Shown in pieces: positions 16,668 to 26,900 of a stretch of 39,132 nt of DNA. Source of the DNA: Gemmatimonadota bacterium (GTDB taxonomy: Bacteria; Gemmatimonadota; Gemmatimonadetes; Gemmatimonadales; GWC2-71-9). Position numbers and translations under genes: made by a program. The notes beneath the pieces are model-generated. The model ran no database searches. It was not told the DNA's origin and worked only from the letters and a program-made list of their open reading frames with translations. How positions within the stretch are numbered: position 1 is the stretch's first letter; every line of letters starts with the position of its first letter. The stretch spans positions 1-39,132 of the forward strand of contig JANYKV010000099.1 in assembly GCA_025358055.1 (NCBI GenBank). Reading direction: 5' to 3'.

Positions 16668-18737
16668 CTACTTGATCGAATCTTTCGATTCGAGGTGAGC
16701 CTCGATCTCAGCGCGGGTCCGCCATGGATCCCGCATCTCCTGTTTCGCGAATAGCTCAACTTGGTCGCCGAGGTGCTTCGACCCGGGCTGACTCGAGTTG
16801 CCGTACCCCAATAGAACTTTCGCCCGAACGGGCGCGCTGAACTCGATCGCCGCATAGTACGTGTCACCCTCCACGATTCTAAACCTTCCGTCCTTGTCTG
16901 GGATGTAGTATGCGTTCCGAAAGACACCAAACGGGTCTCCCGGCGCACCATTCCCGGGCAAATCCTTCCCCGCCATTCGAATCCTCATGACATCGCCCCA
17001 TGGGACGTCCATCGCTCCGTGCTCTTTTGCAACCTTGCTCGCTGCGGCGCTCAATGACTTTACCGCAAGGGCCGGGTCACCCAGCCCGGCGGGCGTCGTG
17101 GCGGCCGCATCGAGTCGCCACGGCCGCGCAAAGGCCTTACCACCAGCCTTGCCGAAATACTCGCCCACCCAGAAATAGAAGAGGACGGCCCCCCGACTGT
17201 CGGCCTGAGCCTCCCGATCCCATTTCTCGAGAACATCCGCCGCTTGGCGTGCCGTGGCGTCGCCAAGCTTGCGTGTTGCCGCGATGAGGTCCGGGACGAG
17301 TCGGTCCGCCAGCGCCATGTGGGTGGAGTGTTTGTCGCTCACCAAGCGCTCGAACGTCATCGCCGAATCCCGCAGGAGCATCTGGACCGATCGTTGCGGC
17401 CGAAACGCCATGTGGCGTGGCGACAGATAGGCCGGAAATGAATCTGGGCTGAACACCATCGGCCAGGTCACGGTCCACGGCGGGTCGTTGGCGTTTTGGA
17501 GCCATCCGGTGGCCGGGTCAGTGATGTGCGGAAGCTTCTCGTACGGCAATATGTCGTTCCACAAGGTGGCCGAACTGTCGCCGCGGACCGGCGGCGTCCA
17601 ATAGGCAAAGTCGCCCCGGGAGCGGATCGGGGTCTTCCCGCCGAAAAAGTAATAGATGTGACCGGCGTGATCCGCATACATCACATTGAAGAATGGTATA
17701 TGCAGCTGTTTGACGACCCCTTCGAACTCGGCCAGGTTCCGGGCGCGGCCCATGTTCCACCAGGCTTCCGCTCCCTTGGGATCGTCGAGTCCCACGACCC
17801 GAACCGCGAGCGCGCTGTTGGCATCCTCTTCCAGCACTGGGCCTTGCACCGATCGCTTGAGCCGGAGAGTGTCTTCGCGGAACGATCCGTCCGCCTGCTT
17901 CACCTTGAGAATCTCGACGGAGACCTCGAACGGTTTGACCGCCCCGTCGTAGAGGTACCCGGCGCCCTTCTTGTTCAGGCGAAATTCGTCCGCCCCGTCC
18001 TGGGTGTTCACCGTGTGAGACCAGCCGAGACTATCGTTGAAGCCGATTGCGATCGTGGGCATGCCTACGAGGGTGGCGCCATAGATGTTCACGTCCGGCC
18101 CGACCAACTGGGCCTCGTAGAAAAGGTATAGGTCCGACCAGGGCAGATGGGGGTTCTGGAGCAACATCGCATTCCCGTTCGCCGTGCGCTTGGGTCCGAT
18201 GGCCCACATGTTGGATCCGAACTCCGCTCCGTTTGACATGGTCTTCGGTAGCTTAACCTGATCGAAAAAGAGAAAGAGGAAATTCACAATCCGCGCACCA
18301 TGGGCTAGTACATCCCGGCCGGTTACCGGGAGGACGACCTTCACGCTGTCGGCGATCCGTTCCGGGTGTTGTCGGGCATAGTCATTGATGCCGGCGGCGA
18401 ATGCGTCGAGATAGGAGCGGAACTCGGGAGTCTGGCCCCCATACCATGATTGGGCCACGCCCCCCACACCAACGGTTCGAATGAAGCGATCGTTGGGAAG
18501 GTTCCGCTCGCCCCAATACTCCGCCGCACGCCCTCGCGCCTCGCCGTAGAGCTTCAGGATGAGATTGGCGTGGCTCGTCGCCTGGGCGTACCCGAACGCT
18601 TTGAACAGGCTTGGGTTGTCGGTGGCGAATACGTGGGGGACGCCCCAAGTGTCCCAAAGAATCTCAGTGGCAGTCGGTGTTTTGGGCGAGCAACCCACAG
18701 TCAGGAGCAACGCAACCCAACCAGCGCGTTTTGTCAT
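16668..18737 (-). CDS. Penicillin acylase family lipoprotein (Ntn hydrolase)
   Basis: This 689-residue precursor hydrolyses an amide between an acyl chain and an amine. A lipobox (LLTVGC, Cys16) marks it as a lipoprotein. The alpha-chain motif TEILWDTWGVPHVFA opens the mature protein. The autocatalytic beta-chain start is FGSNMWAIGP, with Ser175 as N-terminal nucleophile. The substrate-side residues YEAQLVGPDVNIYGATLVGMP and the downstream NANDPPW are family blocks. The family includes AHL acylases, aculeacin/PvdQ-type acylases and penicillin acylases; the sequence does not choose among them. ATG 18737 overlaps the upstream paralog's stop by ATGA, so the pair is translationally coupled. The FadD gene further upstream suggests released fatty acids are activated. 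Its stop faces the MFS gene with a 27-base gap. Confidence 0.92.
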   Translation of the reverse strand: MTKRAGWVALLLTVGCSPKTPTATEILWDTWGVPHVFATDNPSLFKAFGYAQATSHANLILKLYGEARGRAAEYWGERNLPNDRFIRTVGVGGVAQSWYGGQTPEFRSYLDAFAAGINDYARQHPERIADSVKVVLPVTGRDVLAHGARIVNFLFLFFDQVKLPKTMSNGAEFGSNMWAIGPKRTANGNAMLLQNPHLPWSDLYLFYEAQLVGPDVNIYGATLVGMPTIAIGFNDSLGWSHTVNTQDGADEFRLNKKGAGYLYDGAVKPFEVSVEILKVKQADGSFREDTLRLKRSVQGPVLEEDANSALAVRVVGLDDPKGAEAWWNMGRARNLAEFEGVVKQLHIPFFNVMYADHAGHIYYFFGGKTPIRSRGDFAYWTPPVRGDSSATLWNDILPYEKLPHITDPATGWLQNANDPPWTVTWPMVFSPDSFPAYLSPRHMAFRPQRSVQMLLRDSAMTFERLVSDKHSTHMALADRLVPDLIAATRKLGDATARQAADVLEKWDREAQADSRGAVLFYFWVGEYFGKAGGKAFARPWRLDAAATTPAGLGDPALAVKSLSAAASKVAKEHGAMDVPWGDVMRIRMAGKDLPGNGAPGDPFGVFRNAYYIPDKDGRFRIVEGDTYYAAIEFSAPVRAKVLLGYGNSSQPGSKHLGDQVELFAKQEMRDPWRTRAEIEAHLESKDSIK

Positions 18738-20822
18738 GGAACATCTTCCTTGGATTCGAGATGGGCCTCAATGTCGGTGCGGCTCCGCCAGGCATCGCGC
18801 ATCTCCTGTTTGGCGAAAAGCTCCAACTGGTCGCCCAGGTGCTTCGAACCGGGCTGCGTGGAGTTCCCATACGCGGTGAGCACCTTGGCGCGAACCATCG
18901 GGCCAAACTCGACGGCGGCGTAGTAGGTGTCGCCTCCGGCGACGTGCATTTTGCCGTCCGCGTCCGGCACCGGATACGCGGTCCGAAAGACGCCGTAGGG
19001 GTCACCGGGCGCGCCGTTTCCAGGAAGGTCCTTACCACCATAGCGAATCCGCACGACGTCACCCCAGGGAACATCGAGGGCCTGGTACGATTTTTCGACC
19101 TGGCTCGCCGCGGCCTCCAGTGCCTTCACCGCCTCGGTTGGGCTCGCCAAGCCATGCGGAGTCGTGATGGCTGAATCGAGGCGCCACGGGCTCGCGAAGG
19201 CCTTGGCCGAGGTCAGGTAGGCCTGAGCCCAGACCATAAACAATACGGCCCCGCGACTGTCCGCGTTTGCCTGCCGATCCCATTTCCCGAGTACGTCGGC
19301 CGCCCGTTTGGCCGCGGGTCCGCCCTGCTTGCGAGCGGCGGCCACCAGTTCATCCAGCACTCGATCCGCCAGCTCCATGCGCGTGGAGTGCTTGTATTGC
19401 ACCAGCTCCTCGAACGAGATGCTACTATCCGCGGCGAGCATGTGGGCCGATCGTTGCGGCCGGAACGCCATGTTCACTGGCGCAAGGTAGCGAGGGAAGC
19501 TATCGGGATTTAGCCGACTAGGAATCGTGCTGGTCCAGGGGGGATCATTCGCGTTCTGCAGCCAGCCGGTCGGAGGGTCCATCAATCGCGGCAATTGTTC
19601 GTACCCGAGATAGTCCTTCCACAGGGTGGCGGACGAGTCGCCGAGAACAGTACCGGACCAATATGCCACATCGCCTCGGGAGCGCCGGGGGACATCGCCG
19701 CCGAAGAGGTATAGGATATGGCCGGCCCCATCGGCGTACATCACGTTGAACATCGGGATTTGCAGCCGTTTGAGCGCCGACTCGAATTCGCCGAGGTTCT
19801 TAGAGCGCGCCATATCCCACCATTCTTGCAGCATTCCCGGTCGGTCCAGGCCAGCCACCCGGAGGGCCGAGGCGGTCTTCCCCGAGTCGGCGATGACAGG
19901 ACCATGCACGGACCGCAGTATCACTAGCGAGTCCTCCCGAAGGGCTCCGGAGGCCTGCTTGACCTTGATCACCTCGGTGGTCCGTTCGAATGGTTTGACC
20001 CCGCCATCCCACCGGTACCCATCCCCCTGTTTTGTCAGCCGGAAGACGTCCGCACCATCGTAGGTGTTGACCGTGTGCGACCAACCGAGGCTGTCATTGA
20101 AGGCGATGACCGGAGTGGGGAATCCGACCAGCGCCGCACCGTAAGCGTTGACCCCGGGCGCTACCCATTGGGCCTCGTAAAACAAGAAGAGATCAGACCA
20201 CCCGAGATGGGGATTGGCGAGCAGCATCGCATGGTGACTGGCGGAGTGACCGGGCGCGATGGCCCACGTGTTGGACCCTTTCTCCGCCTTGGCCTCCGCC
20301 GGCTTGCGACCGACGATGGCTTGAATCGCGCGTTCTTGACCGTACACGAACACGAAGTGTACGACCCGGTGAGCATGGGCCATGACGTCAACACCCGACA
20401 CCGGCAGCACGACCTTCACGCTGTCCGCAATGCGATCGGGATGCTGTTCGGCATACCGATTGATTCCCTCGGCGAAGGCATCGAGGTCCTTCCTGAATTC
20501 GGGCGTCTGCTGGTCGTACCAGCTTTTTGCCCGGGCGGGAATTCCCATCGTGCGCACGGTAGCGGTCGTCCCTGAGGTGCGACTCGCCCCAATACTCGGC
20601 CGCCCGGCCCCGGGCTTCACCATACAACTTGAGGATCAGATTCCCATGACTGGCCATCTGAGCGTATCCGAAGGCCCGGAGAAGGCCGGCATCGTCCGGG
20701 GCAAAAATGTGGGGAACGCCCCAGGTGTCCCACAGAATTTCCGTCTTGGTCGGCGCTGGCTCCGTTGGGCTGCAGGCGGACAACACCAACAGGGTGAGGG
20801 CGCGACCGATGTGAGTTTTCAT
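18734..20822 (-). pseudogene. Penicillin acylase family lipoprotein, frameshifted
   Basis: This is a close paralog of the following gene. The N-terminal part reads from ATG 20822: lipobox LLVLSAC, TEILWDTWGVPHIF, AAEYWGESHLRDDRY. There the frame is lost. The rest, from VRTMGIPARAKSWYDQ to the stop at 18734, lies in another frame. Removing one C of the CC at 20558-20559 restores DRYVRTMGI, which aligns with DRFIRTVGV in the paralog. The nucleophile block KGSNTWAIAPG and the remaining domains are intact, with no other stop. One inserted base in an otherwise preserved gene suggests either a very recent mutation or a sequencing error. If corrected it encodes about 695 residues with the same predicted amidase activity. 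Confidence 0.85.
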
Positions 20823-20859
20823 GAGGATGTCCTCTCATTTAGTAGCAGCTACTTCGAGT

Positions 20860-22485
20860 TCAGGCTTCCGGCCACGGGTGCGCTTTGAAGCGCTCTCGCA
20901 GGACCTTCTTGTCGAATTTCCCGACGCTCGTCTTGGGCACTCCTTCGATGAAGACGACGTCGTTCGGAAGCCACCAGGTTGCCACCTTCCCCTTGAGGAA
21001 CTCGAGGATCATCGCACTGGTGAGCGTAGCGCCTTCTTTGGGGACCACACAAGCGAGCGGTCGTTCCTGCCACTTCGGGTGGTACACACCGATCACGGCG
21101 GCCTCCTGCACGTCAGGATGCAACATGATGGCGTTTTCGAGCTCCACGCTCGAGATCCACTCGCCGCCACTCTTCACGACGTCCTTGGTTCGGTCGACTA
21201 ACTGGATGAAGCCTTCGCCGTCGATGGTGGCGACGTCACCAGTGCGGAACCACCCGTCTTGGAAGCATTCGGCATTCCGGGGATCGTCGAAGTACGCGCT
21301 GATGACCCACGGCCCGCGCACCTGTAGTTCTCCGAAAGCGACGCCGTCCCACGGCAACTCTTGCCCGGCCTCGCTCATGATGCGCGCCTCGACGAGGGGC
21401 GAGGGTAGTCCCTGAGTGAGTCGGATCCGAAACTGATCTTCGGGCGGCAAGCCGGCAAAGGTGCTCTTGAGGACACAGACACTTCCGAGAGGGGTGGTCT
21501 CCGTCATACCCCACGCGTGGGTAATCCAGACTCCGAAGTCGTTTTTGAACCCCATCATCAGATTCGGTGGGCATGCCGAGCCGCCCACTATCACTCGGCG
21601 CAGCGACGACATGCTGTGTTTCCCCGGCGCCTGCTTCAGATACTGGTACAGGGCCCCGATAATCGTGGGAACGCCTCCGATGCATGTCACTCGTTCCTGC
21701 TCGATGAGCGGAGCGAGGTCCGCCGGCTGCAAGAAGGGGCCCGGCCACACCATTTTGGCGCCCACCATCATCGCGGTATATGGGAGGCCCCACGCATTGG
21801 CGTGGAACATGGGCACGATCGACAGAATCGTGTCTCCCTCCTCGATGCCTAAGAGACCGGTCGTGGCCGCGGCGAGGGTGTGGAGCACGATCGCGCGGTG
21901 GGAGTACACCACAGCTTTCGGGTGACCCGTTGTGCCTGAAGTGTAGCACATCCCGGAAGCCGTCCGCTCATCGAGCACCGGGTAGTCGAAATGCGCCGGC
22001 GCGTCCGCGAGAAGCGCTTCGTAGTCGAGACCGACTTTGGGGTCGACGGGCTTTCCGTCATCGGCCATCACGATTACGTGTTGGATGGTCTTGAGCTGGG
22101 GGCGGATCTTCTCGAAGACCGGGAGCAACGAGGCATCCACGAACACGACCCGATCCCCAGCGTGATTAAAAATGTAGGCCAATTGATCGTGATAGAGGCG
22201 GGCGTTGACGGTATGCGTCACCGCCCCCATGCACGGCACCGCAAAGTAAATCTCGAAGTGCCTGAAGCTGTTCCAGGCGAACGTCGCGACCCGGTCTCCT
22301 TGGTTCACACCGAGCATTTTGAGCGCCCCGGCCAGCCGATCCACCCGTTGGACATAGTCCTTATAGGTGTAGCGGTGAATGCCAGTCGCGGTGCGACTCA
22401 CGATCTCCTTTTTCCCGTGAAAGCGCCGCGCTCGCTCGAGGAATGTCGTGAGAGTGAGCGGGTAATCCATCATCAAGCCGAGCAT
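20860..22485 (-). CDS. Medium/long-chain fatty acid-CoA ligase, FadD type
   Basis: This 541-residue ANL enzyme is close in layout to the Thermus long-chain acyl-CoA synthetase (FERARRFHGKKEIVSR start, AVPCMGAVTHTVNARL, YSHRAIVLHTLAAA). Motifs are YTSGTTGHPK, WGMTETTPLG, WFRTGDVA, VKSGGEWISSVELEN and a canonical PKTSVGKFDKK with the catalytic lysine. It should activate fatty acids to acyl-CoA. ATG 22485 has TTTGGAG about 6 bases upstream; the longer upstream open frame runs through the terminator hairpins and is rejected. The penicillin-acylase pair begins 37 bases after its stop on the same strand. A transcript FadD-acylase-acylase would couple release of an acyl chain from an N-acyl amide with activation of that chain. 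Confidence 0.93.
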   Translation of the reverse strand: MLGLMMDYPLTLTTFLERARRFHGKKEIVSRTATGIHRYTYKDYVQRVDRLAGALKMLGVNQGDRVATFAWNSFRHFEIYFAVPCMGAVTHTVNARLYHDQLAYIFNHAGDRVVFVDASLLPVFEKIRPQLKTIQHVIVMADDGKPVDPKVGLDYEALLADAPAHFDYPVLDERTASGMCYTSGTTGHPKAVVYSHRAIVLHTLAAATTGLLGIEEGDTILSIVPMFHANAWGLPYTAMMVGAKMVWPGPFLQPADLAPLIEQERVTCIGGVPTIIGALYQYLKQAPGKHSMSSLRRVIVGGSACPPNLMMGFKNDFGVWITHAWGMTETTPLGSVCVLKSTFAGLPPEDQFRIRLTQGLPSPLVEARIMSEAGQELPWDGVAFGELQVRGPWVISAYFDDPRNAECFQDGWFRTGDVATIDGEGFIQLVDRTKDVVKSGGEWISSVELENAIMLHPDVQEAAVIGVYHPKWQERPLACVVPKEGATLTSAMILEFLKGKVATWWLPNDVVFIEGVPKTSVGKFDKKVLRERFKAHPWPEA

Positions 22486-22530
22486 GGCATCTCCAAAGAA
22501 CAGCGGGTCGATCGATCGGCTTGCGCCGTT

Positions 22531-22557
22531 GCAAAACAAACGCCCGCCGAGGCGGGC
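22531..22557 (-). terminator. Rho-independent terminator after susD
   Basis: Read on the minus strand, GCCCGC-CTCG-GCGGGC (22557-22542) is followed at once by GTTTGTTTTGC. It is a GC-rich tetraloop hairpin plus a T-rich tract. It lies 102 bases past the susD stop and 46 bases before the fadD start, so it separates the two transcripts. Confidence 0.7.
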
Positions 22558-22573
22558 CCTTGTGCTCCAGTGC

Positions 22574-22617
22574 GAAGATCCACGAGGAGCCATCCTGCCG
22601 GCTCCTCGTGGATCTTC
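22574..22617. repeat. Perfect 18-bp inverted repeat hairpin
   Basis: GAAGATCCACGAGGAGCC (22574-22591), an 8-base loop, then its exact reverse complement (22600-22617). It stands just before the T-tract terminator in the susD-fadD gap. An 18-bp perfect stem is much longer than a normal terminator stem and has no T-tract of its own. It may be an RNA 3'-end stabiliser, a processing site or a dispersed palindromic repeat. Confidence 0.85.
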
Positions 22618-22658
22618 ACTTTCTATCTACCGCCTCGAACCACCGCTGCACATCGCGG

Positions 22659-23936
22659 TCAATGGCCGTTGGTCTCTTTCGTTGGCACGGGCCAGCAGGT
22701 GGTGGCACCATACGGCCGACCCGTGAACGGGTTCTTGGTTCCCGACACCTTCCACGGGATATTTTTCCGGAGCAAATCGTTGAGCCGGTGCCCGCCCTCG
22801 AACGCGAGCTCCTTTTGTCGCTCGTCGATGATGTTGTTGACGGCGGACGTTTGATCCGTCGCGGTCAGATCGGGCAAACCCAACTCGGCTCGACGCGCAT
22901 TGACGATCCCCATCGCACCGGTCACGTCGCCCTGCTCCGCTTTCGCTTCCGCGAGAATCAACCGAGCTTCGCGGTAGCTCGCCAAACGGATTGGATCTCC
23001 GAGGCTGCTGTACTTGGTGTTCACCCACAGGTCGATATCCGGGTTGAACGCGCCCTTGTGCAGGTCCTTGAAGCCGAGCCGGGGATCGTTGATGGCTCGG
23101 TAGGGGTTCGAGATGACAAACGCGCCGAGCTGAGTGAAGAGATAGTGCATCTTGTTCCACCGCCGGTCATTCTCGATGCCACGATCCGCCATGAGCTCGA
23201 AACCCACCGGGACTTTGGCCGCGTAGGCCTCCGCGTCCGCCCAGTTCTTGAGGTCCATGCTTGCCCTCGCGAGCCCGACGTTCGACATATTGACGATATC
23301 CTCGCTCCCGGCCCCCGCTTGGGTAGCCAAGGTGACGGCCTCTTTGAATTTCTGGACCGCGAGCGTCAGCGAGGCGGCCGGAGGCTGTGACGGCCCGCCG
23401 TCAAAGGACACCGCGCAATAGGTCTCTCCGAGGAAAGTATAGGCATAGGCCCCGTATGCACGCACCTTGGCCTGGAGCCCCACTCGACCTTCGACTTGCG
23501 CGTCGGTCCAGCCCGCGAGTCGTTTGAAAACATCCTCGGATTGGAACCGGGCGGTGTGCATCGGTACCTGGAGACCAAAGTTGCCGGTGGATGCTTCGCA
23601 GCCACTAATCGCGTAGTCATCGTTGTCGGCAGTGATGTTGCGCTCGCCGGCGTTCGCAAGAGCGCCGTTGTCGTTCGAGGCCTCGAATTCATCCGAATGG
23701 GCCGAGGCCCCAGAGAAATAGTTGTTGTACGCGCACTCGAGGTCTCCGACGACACTGGTCGCGAGGACCGCCGCAAGAGATGGGTCGTTGAGTTGCTCGG
23801 CCGGAATTCGGCCCGGATAGGTGACATCCAGAAGATTGCTACATGCTCCGAGTGCCGATCCGGCGATCAGAATCGACACGCTCGCAGCGACGTATCGGAG
23901 CCGAGTCGGCCCCGCGATGGAATGGCAAGTCCGCAT
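22659..23936 (-). CDS. SusD/RagB-like outer-membrane substrate-binding lipoprotein
   Basis: This 425-residue lipoprotein covers the extracellular face of its SusC partner and binds the substrate. Signal peptide and lipobox are visible (SILIAGSALGAC, then SNLLDVTYPGRIP). The helical TPR-like body includes the SYREARLILAEAKAEQGD segment and the typical C-terminal ERQKELAFEGGHRLNDLLR. It is shorter than the ~500-550 residues common in Bacteroidota. ATG 23936 has GGAGAG at correct spacing and starts the signal peptide; the in-frame start at 23969 abuts the susC stop. It follows susC by 32 bases in one operon. The usual glycan-binding inference may not apply, because no glycoside hydrolases are nearby. 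Confidence 0.93.
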   Translation of the reverse strand: MRTCHSIAGPTRLRYVAASVSILIAGSALGACSNLLDVTYPGRIPAEQLNDPSLAAVLATSVVGDLECAYNNYFSGASAHSDEFEASNDNGALANAGERNITADNDDYAISGCEASTGNFGLQVPMHTARFQSEDVFKRLAGWTDAQVEGRVGLQAKVRAYGAYAYTFLGETYCAVSFDGGPSQPPAASLTLAVQKFKEAVTLATQAGAGSEDIVNMSNVGLARASMDLKNWADAEAYAAKVPVGFELMADRGIENDRRWNKMHYLFTQLGAFVISNPYRAINDPRLGFKDLHKGAFNPDIDLWVNTKYSSLGDPIRLASYREARLILAEAKAEQGDVTGAMGIVNARRAELGLPDLTATDQTSAVNNIIDERQKELAFEGGHRLNDLLRKNIPWKVSGTKNPFTGRPYGATTCWPVPTKETNGH

Positions 23937-23968
23937 ACGATATCTCTCCCCGACGACGTTCGTCGTCA

Positions 23969-26900
23969 TCAGAATGTTAGGCGAAGTGAAGCCCGCACCC
24001 GCATCATTTGCGGAAACGATTCCTGCACGTAACCCTGGGAACCCGTCACGTCGCCCGCAAAATTGGGATGGATCTCCGGATCAATCCACGGCGTTCCGTA
24101 CGATTCCTTTTGGGCCCGCCACAAGAACGCGAGATTTTCGCCTGACACGGTGAACGACCCTCGCGAGGCGCCCACCCAACGAGCAACACGGTCGGGAAGA
24201 TCGTAGCTGAGCGACACCGTCCGAAGCCTCGCAAAGCCTGAGTTGAAGAGGCCGGCCGCATCACCAGCACCGCCGTATCCTTGCTTGCTCAACCCGTAGT
24301 ACCCCGAGAGAATTTGGTCGTTGCCGGTGAGAACGGCCTTGGTATTGAGGAAGAATATGTGCGAAAACCCGACATCGCCGACATCCGTGGTGTTGCCACC
24401 GAGATAGTCCACCAGAGCGAGTATCCGAAGCCGTTTGTTGAGGGTCAACGTAGCACTGCCACTCCCGCTCCAGGATGGGGTGGGTTGCCCAGCGTAGATT
24501 CGGGGGGCATTGGCGCACGGCATGACGGTACCGTTTCCGGAACCTAAGTCAGTGCCGCCCTCGCACATGATGTTGGTGCCAAAGGGCACCTCATGCGCCG
24601 GATGAACCACGGTCGAGCTGAGCACCTTTTTCAAGAACCATGAGTTGGGCGCGAAGCCCTGAACGTTGAACTGCTGAGCAAAGGACACGATCGCCGGCGG
24701 TAAGCCTCCCATGCTGGTGATCTTGCTGGTGTTCTTAGCCAGCGTAAACCGCAAATCCAGCCCGACGTTTCGAGCGGAAATCGGTGTGAGATCGAGAGCT
24801 ACCTCGACCCCCTTGTTCTGGGTCTGTCCGATGTTCACGAATTCGAACCCGGGGAAGCCGCCCGACGGTTTCAGAGGGATTGAAAGAATAGCGTCGTTGA
24901 TCTTTTTGTCGTAGTACGTAAGCTCCACGCCCACCTTCTGTTTCAGAAGTCCAACATCCAGGCCGATTTCGAATTCTTGTCCCACCTCGGGCTTCAGGTC
25001 CGAATTGCCGAAGTTCTGAGGGGATACCGTCCCCTGTCCACCGGGTCCGACTCGGGCCGAGTACGTCCGGATCGCGGAAAAGACATCCGGCTGTTGGCCG
25101 GCGCGGCCCCACGCACTGCGGAACTTGAGTTGAGGGATCCAGCTCTTGCCGGCGAGGAACGGTTCCTCGGAGACCACCCAGGAGACACTGAACTTGGGAT
25201 AGTAGACCGCTTTGAAACTCTTACCGAAGGCGCTGTTGCCATCCCCCCGAAGTGCGGCGGTGAAGAACCTCCGGTTCTTCCAGCTCAACTGTTCCTGCCC
25301 ATAGACCCCGAAGGTCTTGTTCTCGAGGAACGTTTCGATCGATGTCCGCTGAGCGGCGCCCGTGATGTCGCCTGGACCAGGGATGGCGAAGACCAGTCCC
25401 TGACCAAAGAGGCTGGTGAGCTGCTTATAGTAGTACTGGGCGCCGACCGACGTCGTGCTCACCAAGTTGGAAGTCGGGTTCCAGTCCGCCGATGCACCAT
25501 AATCGATTGTTAGGTACGATGACCGAGTTTCCCTGCCGGTTTTCTGACCGTCACTCGCACTGAAAAACGGGCGGCGATCGCCGACGTGACGGTCGACCAG
25601 ATTGGACGAGATATTGTCCGCAAAGTCGGGGCCGACCGTCAGGTGGTGCCGAAGCCAAGGGACCGGCGTGTGGGTGAGTTTGATGCTGAACGTGGTGCGG
25701 TCGATGTTGTCGTAGGCCGCGACCTCGGAATAGTCCTCGGGCCGATAGAATTGGTAGCCGTGCCCCGGACCGTTATAGCCCGTGTGCAGCGAATCAGCCG
25801 GATTGGGATCGCACGCATTGAAGTTGCAGGCCCAGACGATAGAAGTAGTAATGGGCTGGAAACCCTGCGCGCTGTGAAGGTTGGAGCGGAGCGCGCCGAG
25901 ACTCAAGTCGACCTTGAACTTGTCATCCGCGGAGCGGTAGTTGATGTTCGCCCGAGCATTGTATTTGTTCTGTGAGTTGTAACTGACCATCCCTTCGTCG
26001 CGGTTGAAATCCGTGCCGAAGAAGTAGCTGAGTTTGTCGGTACCCCCGCTGAGGCTTGCCCCTGCGCTCATCGGGTGGCCGGTCACGAACGGCGAGAGGA
26101 AGCCCTTCGCCGCGTTGAATTTGAGTACGTTGAATTCCGCGATACTGCCGTCCCGCTTCATGTAGAAGTCGGTCTGGTACCGGTCCTCGGGGTCATACAG
26201 CCAATTGGCCCCCGCGCCCATGTGAGTTTCCACCTGCGCTCGCCCGGCCTTGCCTCGCTTCGTGATGATCTGGATCACCCCGTTCGACGCTTCGGTGCCG
26301 TAGATCGTTGCGGCCGAGGGGCCTTTCAGAACCTCAATCGACTCGATCTCCTCGGGGTTCAGATCGTTGATCCGCGAGGGTGACTCCCCGCTGAAGGTCT
26401 GGAATCCTTCGGTCAAGACAGCGGCCTCGTTGTATACCCGAACGCCATCGACATAGAGGAGCGGTTCATTGGAAAGACTGAGGCTTCCGGTCCCGCGGAT
26501 CCGGGTAATGCCGCCCGAGCCGATGGAACCGCTCGCGCGGATGACCCGGACCCCAGGCACGTTGACCGACAGCATGTCCTGAAGTTTGGCGGGCGGCGCG
26601 ACCACCACCGTGTTGGAAACATCGACTCGCCCGATGGCGTTGCCGAGACTCCGCTGTTGGGCCTCGCCCACGGTGCCGGTAACGACGATCTCGTCCAGCT
26701 TGACGGCCAGCTCGTCGAGCTCGATCCGGATGGCGTTTCCACCGACTGTCAAATCCTGAGTCCGCGGCTGGAAGCCGACGTGCCCGATGGTCACCCGAAC
26801 GGTTGTTCCGGTGAGGCCCGCAAGAGTGAACTGTCCCCGGGCATTTGTGGTCGTGCGAATGTCGGTGCCTTCCGCCCGAACCAGAGCCGCCACCAAGGGT

